Shown piece by piece: positions 58,001-64,000 of a stretch of 64,000 bases of DNA. Position 1 is the stretch's first letter; each line of letters opens with the position of its first letter. The translations under genes and the position numbers were made by a program. Origin of the DNA: Meira nashicola (lineage: Eukaryota > Basidiomycota > Exobasidiomycetes > Exobasidiales > Brachybasidiaceae); NCBI GenBank assembly GCA_001600355.1, contig BCJU01000003.1, positions 1,802,519 to 1,866,518 of the forward strand, in the 5' to 3' direction. Below the pieces are notes generated by a model. The model ran no database searches, was not told the DNA's origin, and was given only the letters and a program-made list of their open reading frames with translations.

Positions 58001-59539
58001 CAAGCAAGGGAACAACATCGTCAATTACCCACATACGATGGAAGAGCGATTGCCGATTTATCTGCATTGGAATTGTTTGTGATCAAACATTTGGCTGTGT
58101 TGATGTTACAACAAGGACCTTTGAAGGATGTTGTGCCGTTTGATGAATTGATTGACTTTATCGATATACGCAAGAATACATTTTGGGGTAAACTTTTCAA
58201 AGGAGGAAAGGATAAGAAAAAGGTGGAAAAGAAAGGAACTTTCAATGTTCCTTTAGAAGTTTTAGTAGATCGAAATGGAGCAGATTGTACTTTAGGTGCA
58301 ACATCAACCGTTCTTCGCGTTCCATCTTTCATAGATGATATCATTTCTTCTATGCGACAAATGGACGTTTCCATCGAAGGTATTTTCCGAAAGAATGGAA
58401 ATATTCGTCGATTAAAAGATTTAAGTGAAGCTTTGGACAGAGATTCTTCTAGCGTAAATCTTTCTGACGATAATCCGGTTCAATTAGCAGCTTTGTTAAA
58501 GAAATGGTTACGTGAACTTCCCGATCCTCTTTTAACATTCAAATTGCACAGATTATTCGTTATGACGCAAAACGTTGAACCTGAATCGGAACGATTACGA
58601 TGCATGCATTTCTTGAGCGTTTTAATGCCAAAAGCACATCGTGATACTATGGAAGTTTTATTCGTTTTCCTTCGTTGGGTTGCCAGTTTCAGTCATATTG
58701 ATGAAGAAACGGGAAGTAAGATGGACCTTCAAAATTTAGCAATGGTTTTAGGACCAAATATTCTTTACAGCAAAGGAACGGATCCGGCAAAAGATGAATT
58801 ATTTTTAGCGAATCGAGCAATATTGTGTTTGCTAGAACATCAAGATGCTTTCTGGCGCGTACCTGTCGAATTGGAAGTAGCATTGCAAGATCGTGAATTA
58901 TTGAATACGACCAATGAAATCACTTCTCGTGATATTTTACGAAGGTGCGAGAAATATGCAAAACGAGCGAGAAGTGGAACGATGTATCCGAATCCCAGCA
59001 ATAGCAATGGAGGTGGTAGTCAAAGTGGAAATGGTAACGGATTTAATGGTAGATCTGCTACTCAATTTAGTCCACAAGCAAATAGAGGCGGAGCACCTCT
59101 TCCTGGACGTGGATTTCAAGGAGGTGGTGAAATTCCACATAGTTCTAGCACGATTCGCAGTTTAGCCGATCCATCAATGTTTGATTCTACTAATGCAGGA
59201 GGTAGAATGTCACCCGTTCGTCGTGGCAGTCAACAACAATCACCCGTTTCTAACGATTACGTTCGTAGTCCAATCGAAGCAAATTCTGGTAGTTTACCTC
59301 CTTGGGTAAATGCGAACGATAATGGACATCCAATGCAAAATACTTCTTCTTTACCACCTAGATCACAACAACAACAACCTTATCGTAATACTCCAGGTAA
59401 CGGTACACCAAATCGAATGGGAACTCCTGGTAATGCGAGTAATGATCATCATCATCATCAACAGCAACAACAACAACAGCAAGGATATCACCAACAATAT
59501 TATACTGCCGCTTCTGATCATCATGCTCTTTCATCTTGA
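55019..59539 (+). CDS. LRG1: LIM-domain Rho GTPase-activating protein (Lrg1/Rga type)
   Basis: A 1506-residue signalling protein. A Ser/Pro-rich N-terminus is followed by three LIM domains (about 190-380): CDACKKPMTGQFVRALG; CANCGGALRGSYITALG; CTGCRTAILKQFVEINR. A helical region (about 430-600) comes next, then a fourth, interrupted LIM-like domain (about 658-760) with CVACGQTVEEECVRIG, CLKCFNCQ and a late CSPCKTTKC. A Gln/Ser-rich linker precedes the RhoGAP domain (about 1074-1270) with the arginine finger near 1124 in GIFRKNGN and LKKWLRELPDPLLTFKL. The tail is Gln/His/Asn-rich. Lrg1 proteins inactivate Rho1 and control cell-wall synthesis and polarity; Rga proteins act on Cdc42. LIM number and spacing favour Lrg1. 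The start is the ATG at 55019; three codons upstream begin at TTG. Confidence 0.9.
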   Translation: MSQRWDEQRSSSPNTPSMAGPSRSSFDDRRVPSDGSDRNMNRLSVNVSNMNMMPRRPSDQALHSYTSSPMHKTNSNDNRFGGVNGRSTPPRPTHRTSSRQITSPKMSPSNLNSVHDGHSYTEAKRSDAGPGVDGRQASLSRPGSSHDIAQPNVQNAGAASLQHSSSTNQIIASSSSQQLKDRPSGGRDQPCDACKKPMTGQFVRALGVVYHLDCFRCRDCNKVVAAKFFPATDEMNSSPTGSAAGHDGSGKQSSSPTTGGSGKLFPLCETDYFRRLDLLCANCGGALRGSYITALGKKFHVEHFTCSICPTVFGPQDSYYEHDGRVFCHFHYSTRFAIRCTGCRTAILKQFVEINRNNQDEHWHPECYMIHKFWNIKLCPTGSTPRENVALEPTTNPEAPEPTNSGVAPVSNASAMDAPSIEALETEANETPTTLKDKQKQMEEQVYRIWTVLSAFEESSAACISDMLRQVSNGKYLGGVRMAERFILHVEVLFAAIDDLEEAFRREQAKGISHIREARMLCKKIVNFFSLLSHTQETGAQRMGITQELLSLVTGLAHYLKILIRIALTGALRLERDFENRNALTEFLNRLASIAQETDSPQTKATQALRASISSNTPNSNVGISGSENKENVNHGYKSLPRSTSTSLTEGGESATDLCVACGQTVEEECVRIGINLRWHTACLKCFNCQRLAQRDPSSSKPRTDEEQQQQSEEVAIPEPIPAQEFALEIKRRSQDPTIQHSTLYTLYCSPCKTTKCRGGFERVSRLEQYSYLLRVALNRLYALLKKRGVVPASPPSASLSIPQPLTTPPNESASITTAEGSEDGHLDGTDIKRKKSTNLDRKLSTKAKVPHISTVVGSPSGHLPAVQKPSSPLDANVTRKSPTNFYDSTAVDRSQSDGGRRTPVRSRDVSPNGRAQHLYPGGQQQQRQEQQYVGTKQGPIVPIRPAFARHNTDVRIQDQGPLRQPSGDDSGHLIADPDEQLTLADIPQLLQQEQAREQHRQLPTYDGRAIADLSALELFVIKHLAVLMLQQGPLKDVVPFDELIDFIDIRKNTFWGKLFKGGKDKKKVEKKGTFNVPLEVLVDRNGADCTLGATSTVLRVPSFIDDIISSMRQMDVSIEGIFRKNGNIRRLKDLSEALDRDSSSVNLSDDNPVQLAALLKKWLRELPDPLLTFKLHRLFVMTQNVEPESERLRCMHFLSVLMPKAHRDTMEVLFVFLRWVASFSHIDEETGSKMDLQNLAMVLGPNILYSKGTDPAKDELFLANRAILCLLEHQDAFWRVPVELEVALQDRELLNTTNEITSRDILRRCEKYAKRARSGTMYPNPSNSNGGGSQSGNGNGFNGRSATQFSPQANRGGAPLPGRGFQGGGEIPHSSSTIRSLADPSMFDSTNAGGRMSPVRRGSQQQSPVSNDYVRSPIEANSGSLPPWVNANDNGHPMQNTSSLPPRSQQQQPYRNTPGNGTPNRMGTPGNASNDHHHHQQQQQQQQGYHQQYYTAASDHHALSS

Positions 59540-60360
59540 ACAACGTTCTCCCCATTTTTGTACACAATCTCTTTTGTATGTTCATTTAATTGTGGTTTTT
59601 CGAAACAAACTTTTTCTTCTTCCTTTAAACTTTTTCCTTTCTCATCTTTTGTTGTACACAGTATCAACATCACAATTTCATTCATTGAAGCATTTTTACA
59701 GGGCACGCTTATACCACTTAGTCTAGTCTGGTAAACACAAATTCTTGTTGTTCTTTCTTTTTTTGCACGTGTGCAACGCGCGTTGGATTTTTTGAACAGT
59801 GAAAGCGCGTGTCAAACCATTAAAGCTAAACATGCGTTCATTCTAGAACTTGACTTTCTGTCAGTATGAAGGCGAATCTTGTAGACTACATAGGTGAAGA
59901 AAACATCAGATTTTTAGAGCAAAGCAAACAAGAAAGCAGAATACAAACAATTTTGTCACAGTATATGTATGTATATAAGGAAGTGAATTCCGTTCATAAT
60001 TGATTCGGCTTAAGTTGTGGTTTTAATTTTGGGAATACTGTACATCATACATTCACACTAAGCTTTGGCGCGTGTTGGTTCGCGTGTGTGTGTGTGTGTG
60101 TTGCTTGCTTCTTTAATTCAGATTAACCTCTCTGCTCTGAAGCCCAAATAAGAATTTCGCGCTGCAATTCCACTTTCCGCCAATACTTACAACACTTTTG
60201 AGAGTTAGAAACACACTTTTGATTTCATCACCATCCATATAGCCAGCTCATCGACAATACACTATTCGATAGAATTGGCCTGAATTCTTGCGCAAGACCT
60301 CTTCCTTCCCCCCTTTGCAAGCTGTTCAGGATCGGTGAACGATAAGCTGGCTTTTGCAAG
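59540..60360. other. spacer between LRG1 and MPS1
   Basis: AT-rich, with a short GTATGTATATA element near 59965, a short GT repeat at about 60080-60100, and GC-rich words (CGCGCGTT, GGCGCGTG). It holds the LRG1 3' end and MPS1 promoter. No ORF or RNA gene is recognised. Confidence 0.5.
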
Positions 60361-63300
60361 ATGGCTGCTATAATGGCTACAACGCCTATACGTAAAACAG
60401 CATCAGAATTGAGTAACGAGAGTCCATTGCCAACTCCTCCAAAAGCTATGCATGATTTAATAAGGAATGGAAAAAGTTCAAGGCCAAGTATGCATATTGA
60501 TGACCTTGATACGATCACTGGACCATCCGAATTCGTTGGACAATATCCGCCACCTCTCACTGAAACATACAATAATTATAGCAATGGTAATAAAAGGCAA
60601 GTTGATTTAAATAACGATTCTACTGCAATTGGACACCGTAATAGGCTGCAAACGGAGGATGAGGGATCTTCAAGTCCTTCCACAAGAGCAGCAGCGGCAG
60701 AATCACAAAGACAAGCAAGAGGACTATCGGCAACGATTGGTACACTATCATCCTCTTCTCTCCTTGGTGTAAATACAGGAAGAGCGAGTCCAGCTTCTTT
60801 GGCAGCAAGTATGGGAGCTCAACGAAGTGCAGGAGGATTAGGATCACAAATGGGAATTCATGATGAAATTATAAATGCTAAAGCTTCGGCTGACGGCATA
60901 CGTTCTTCCGCTCGACCTGCTCTTGTTACATCAAATCGATCCAGTAGCTATGAATCATCACAGGCAAAGAGCAGCACTGATGCTCGTTTGAGTAGCAGAT
61001 CTTCTTTGCGTGGAATGCGAAACACTGCTGTGAAAGATAAGGAGAATGTAGAGCATGCATCCATCGCAAACGCAAAACCTCCTGCCAACGGTACAAGAAC
61101 ACATCAAAGTACCGCATATACAAGAGCAGATGGAAAATCTAGCTTAGCTGGCAGAAGAAGCTCTAACGCTTTACGGAACGGAAGGTCACCCTCTCCTACT
61201 TCTGCTAACGAAGGACCTTCAAAAGCATCCTCGAGTGCATTCAATCGGTCTACATATCGACATTCTTCTGCCGAACAAGATGAAGCAAACAAAGCAGCTT
61301 CAAGCGCTGTCAACGATCAAGTCGATGTGTTTAGACGCTTAAGCGATGAAGGCCTTCCCCCAACATCGTCCAAGATGACGACCTCAAGACGAATCGGATC
61401 ACGCGAAGAGATGCAAGCTTCCCAGAGCAATCAGGTTCAAAATCATGACGAAGTGCCCGCTGCATCCAAAGAAAATGCTTCCTCGTTTCAAACGCCCGGA
61501 CTGACCTCAAGCAGTCGTGCTTTACGATCAGGTCAGATCGGTGGCAGACCTAGTGCAGCACCTTGGAGCGTTGGAAGGTCAATAAAGCGCATGGACAGAC
61601 ATTCAGGCTTGGATAAGCCTCCTCAACGGATCGTTGCGCCTCAGATAGAACAAGAAGAGGAAGATGATGATGAAGGGAGACGTGGTGATAATGGGCATTA
61701 CAGAGACTTCAACGCTCCTTCTCCGATTCAGGAAGAGTCGTACCGAGCTGAGACTTATGAAAGACACTCGGATAATGGAAGGAGGAGCACAACTCATGGA
61801 CCGGACGCTCCCGTTGATGTCGATAATTTCGGCCATGAATTAAGCAATGGAAGCGATGGTAGTGGAGGCAGCGGTGGTGGACGTCACGCCATGCTGAGAG
61901 TTCCTTTGGGTGCCGATGAGGATGACGAGGAAGAGGAATTATATCAAGAAATTCAAAAGAATGCCCCCGCCCGGCAAGCACAGACACAAGATGCTGCTCC
62001 TCGACGTGGTGTGCGAACGATTGGTGGCGCTGCAATGAGTGGAACAGAGTTGCCCTTTCATAAAAAGAAGGCTGCGATCAATGATATCATGTCGGCTAAA
62101 GTACCTTCTGCCGCCGACATGGCCTCTGCACCTAGGCGGGTGGTTGCTCAAGCGATAGACTCGGCTCCTCCTTCCATGCAAACCAGTTTGGGTGTGATGA
62201 ATGGTCATGTGGACCTTTCACGTGGATTAGCAGCTGCGCCTCCAACACCAAGAAGCATTTCAGATTTCATGACACTTGTTCGAGAAGAAGCCGCAAGGCA
62301 AGCACATGCACCTTTCCTGGAACAATTAAGTGCAAAGCCGAGCAAAGATCTCGAAACAAAATTCAACGGTTACAAATTCAAAAAAATTCGTAAAGCAGGC
62401 GAAGGAGGTTTCTCAACAGTTTGGGTTGTCAGAGGACCCTATGCAGCTCCAGATCCTCTCAACCCAGGCGCATACGTCGATGTAGCCGAACAAGATCAAG
62501 CGTACTTTGCCATGAAACAGGTCACACTGAAAAAGATGGAACAAGTGAGCAGGGAAGAAGTGTTGGAAGAGTGCAATTTACTCCAAACATTGGCCTCAAA
62601 GCGCAACAATGAGGACTTTATTTTGCGCTTTTTCGGTTGGAAAAGTTCGACCGGCAGTTTGAAGATTTTGCTGGAATTGGGTGAACATGATTTCAATCAA
62701 ATCTTACGTGCTCAATGTTTAAGTCATGCACAGATTATTCGTTATTGGTATCAAATGTTACAAGCTGTTCACTTCACGCACGAAGAAGGAAATATCGTTC
62801 ACACGGATTTGAAACCTGCAAACTTTTTGATGGCAAATGGCAGATTGAAATTGATCGACTTTGGTATCGCTCAAAAGATTCCAGTAGGAACAATACACAT
62901 CAAACGTGACGCAATGATTGGAACACCGAATTACATGGCACCTGAAACTGTTCGTGCAGTAAAAGAAGGTCGGAATGGACGTGCACCTAATGCAGGTCTA
63001 CATGCCCAGGGCGGATCGGCACCTTCGCGAGTGTACAAAGCAGGCAAAGCAAGTGACATTTGGGCCATGGGATGTATTTTGTATCAAATGGTATACAGCA
63101 GACCGCCATTTGAAGCATTCCATGGCGATGATAAATTGCGCGAGATCTTAGACCCCAATCACAAGATTGATTTCTCATCTGTTCGATATGGACCACGAAA
63201 AACAGAAGCACAAGATAGTGGACACCGAGGTATGGAAGAGGAAGATGAAGAAGACGATGAGACTGAATTGGAGCCAGTAAATGAAGATTTGATTGATGTG

Positions 63301-63645
63301 TTGCGTTTGACACTCACTTATTCTGCTTTGGATCGAATAACGATTCCTCAACTTCTTCAACATCCTCTCTTGCGACCTCTCGAACAACAACATAAACGTC
63401 AACAAGCACGTGCGGCAGCAGGAAATGGAACATGGCTAGACGAAGAAACAAACGAAGATGAGTTGGACGATGAAGTAACCGTTCCAATGTCTCGTACGAT
63501 GTTACGTGACGTTTTGCGAAAGATGTATGCATTCGCACGTAGCGGAGAATTAAACGAAGAAAATTTAGATGCTCGAACGGATGCCTTATTTGACAATATG
63601 GTCTTGAGAAGACAACAAATGGAACAGCATCAACAAGAATACTAA
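60361..63645 (+). CDS. MPS1: Mps1/TTK-family dual-specificity checkpoint kinase
   Basis: A 1094-residue kinase. Residues 1-665 are Ser/Arg-rich and disordered, with an acidic patch near 435-445. The kinase domain is about 673-1012: Gly-rich loop GEGGFSTVW; VAIK-like Lys in YFAMKQVTLKK; catalytic loop IVHTDLKPANF (near 811-821); DFG in KLIDFGIAQK (near 833); and activation segment MIGTPNYMAPE. Substrate lobe: KASDIWAMGCILYQMVYSRPPFEAF. HxDLKPANF and the MAPE/IWAMGCILYQM stretch are hallmarks of Mps1/TTK. Mps1 phosphorylates kinetochore and spindle-checkpoint proteins and helps spindle-pole duplication. There is an acidic insertion between the main kinase lobe and its end (EEEDEEDDETELEPV, near 960-975). 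A helical extension follows the kinase domain. The start is the ATG at 60361. Confidence 0.93.
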   Translation: MAAIMATTPIRKTASELSNESPLPTPPKAMHDLIRNGKSSRPSMHIDDLDTITGPSEFVGQYPPPLTETYNNYSNGNKRQVDLNNDSTAIGHRNRLQTEDEGSSSPSTRAAAAESQRQARGLSATIGTLSSSSLLGVNTGRASPASLAASMGAQRSAGGLGSQMGIHDEIINAKASADGIRSSARPALVTSNRSSSYESSQAKSSTDARLSSRSSLRGMRNTAVKDKENVEHASIANAKPPANGTRTHQSTAYTRADGKSSLAGRRSSNALRNGRSPSPTSANEGPSKASSSAFNRSTYRHSSAEQDEANKAASSAVNDQVDVFRRLSDEGLPPTSSKMTTSRRIGSREEMQASQSNQVQNHDEVPAASKENASSFQTPGLTSSSRALRSGQIGGRPSAAPWSVGRSIKRMDRHSGLDKPPQRIVAPQIEQEEEDDDEGRRGDNGHYRDFNAPSPIQEESYRAETYERHSDNGRRSTTHGPDAPVDVDNFGHELSNGSDGSGGSGGGRHAMLRVPLGADEDDEEEELYQEIQKNAPARQAQTQDAAPRRGVRTIGGAAMSGTELPFHKKKAAINDIMSAKVPSAADMASAPRRVVAQAIDSAPPSMQTSLGVMNGHVDLSRGLAAAPPTPRSISDFMTLVREEAARQAHAPFLEQLSAKPSKDLETKFNGYKFKKIRKAGEGGFSTVWVVRGPYAAPDPLNPGAYVDVAEQDQAYFAMKQVTLKKMEQVSREEVLEECNLLQTLASKRNNEDFILRFFGWKSSTGSLKILLELGEHDFNQILRAQCLSHAQIIRYWYQMLQAVHFTHEEGNIVHTDLKPANFLMANGRLKLIDFGIAQKIPVGTIHIKRDAMIGTPNYMAPETVRAVKEGRNGRAPNAGLHAQGGSAPSRVYKAGKASDIWAMGCILYQMVYSRPPFEAFHGDDKLREILDPNHKIDFSSVRYGPRKTEAQDSGHRGMEEEDEEDDETELEPVNEDLIDVLRLTLTYSALDRITIPQLLQHPLLRPLEQQHKRQQARAAAGNGTWLDEETNEDELDDEVTVPMSRTMLRDVLRKMYAFARSGELNEENLDARTDALFDNMVLRRQQMEQHQQEY

Positions 63646-63839
63646 TCATGATCATACATTACATACATACACGCACACAGATACCTTTTACCAATTTGCA
63701 TCTTCTCATACCCTTTATTTACGCGGACGCCTGTATACCTCTTTTTCTTCAATCAATGCCAGATCGCATTTGCATACCCTTCTAAAAAAAGATTAAATTG
63801 CAGTGATTATCCTCTCAAATACAAGTCTGTATACATAAA

Positions 63840-64000
63840 TTATGCATGTCGGCCTAGCCTTTCTAGACAAGCGGGTCCTTGATCGTACCATTCTTGTCTC
63901 GAAATCCAGAATGAATCGCGGTTCTTCATGATATCGGCCAAAACTGCTCCTCCCAAGAAGACCATATGTTTACGTCTTGGCGGATCTTCGATTCTACATT
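63840..64000 (-). CDS. ARP2: actin-related protein 2 (Arp2), C-terminal end, cut by the window
   Basis: The last 52 codons and stop (TAA, read from 63842 to 63840) of a gene that continues beyond the right edge. The peptide contains [20 protein letters not shown], then [20 protein letters not shown] and a terminal LERLGRHA. This is the C-terminus of Arp2, where [20 protein letters not shown] is highly conserved. Arp2 is one of the two actin-like subunits of the Arp2/3 complex that nucleates branched actin filaments at endocytic patches. It is convergent with MPS1 across about 195 bp. The start and any introns lie outside the window. Confidence 0.9.
   Translation of the reverse strand, partial: CRIEDPPRRKHMVFLGGAVLADIMKNRDSFWISRQEWYDQGPACLERLGRHA

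Noticed and set aside
1..64000. tRNA, rRNA, snRNA and CRISPR elements
   Set aside because: Scanned by eye for T-loop (GTTCRANNC) and repeat-spacer patterns. The hits seen were inside coding sequence, for example in eIF4B near 22541. A covariance search could still find divergent RNAs.
1..64000. Transposons or viral remnants
   Set aside because: No transposase, reverse transcriptase, integrase or viral protein motif was seen, and no long terminal repeats.

Overview
This window is fungal nuclear DNA. The genes are mostly long single open reading frames with ATG starts, separated by AT-rich spacers of 0.2-1.5 kb. By eye the GC content is near 40%. Introns are rare; the one clear intron is in the signal peptidase subunit gene at 20.1-21.0 kb, and a second is suspected upstream of the Gid7-like gene. 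The gene set is an ordinary dikaryotic fungal one: CORVET/HOPS, ESCRT-I, Gid7, RecQ, Mps1, an Lrg1-type LIM-RhoGAP, Kha1, a Yea4-type transporter, acid trehalase and Arp2. The overall style (eIF4A-III with DESD, a large LIM-RhoGAP, lineage-specific small secreted proteins) suggests a basidiomycete, possibly Ustilaginomycotina. The species cannot be named from the window.

Layout. 1-6.7 kb: a spacer, a single-pass membrane protein, a large CNH/clathrin-repeat tethering subunit (Vps3/Vps39 type) and a short secreted His/Lys-rich peptide precursor. 6.7-15.5 kb: a small-molecule scavenging block with an M20-family amidohydrolase (N-carbamoyl amino acid or allantoate type), a QorB-like quinone reductase, a Dur3 urea transporter, a SfnB/DszC-like flavin oxidase and a zinc-less medium-chain reductase. 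The last two share a divergent promoter. 15.5-18.5 kb: four same-strand small secreted, very basic proteins. Three are clear paralogues and two of those are broken or split. 18.8-30.1 kb: eIF4A-III, Spc2, eIF4B, Vps23 and Gid7. 31-39.7 kb: a fasciclin-domain protein, a small coiled-coil protein, a BLM/Sgs1-type RecQ helicase and a Cld1/CGI-58-type hydrolase. 39.7-53.6 kb: acid trehalase, an orphan seven-helix protein, a thioredoxin-domain ER protein ending in HDEL, a nucleotide-sugar transporter and a K+/H+ antiporter. 55-64 kb: the LIM-RhoGAP, Mps1 kinase, and the C-terminal end of Arp2, which runs off the right edge.

Three points stand out. First, the decaying cluster of lineage-specific secreted basic proteins is the best candidate for an undescribed family. 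Second, two short words, GCGCAGCGC and GCATACATAC, recur many times, only in spacers and often together. Third, two genes have coding sequence that a single-ORF view misses: Spc2 exon 1 and the Gid7 upstream extension. No tRNA, rRNA, CRISPR array or intact transposon was recognised.
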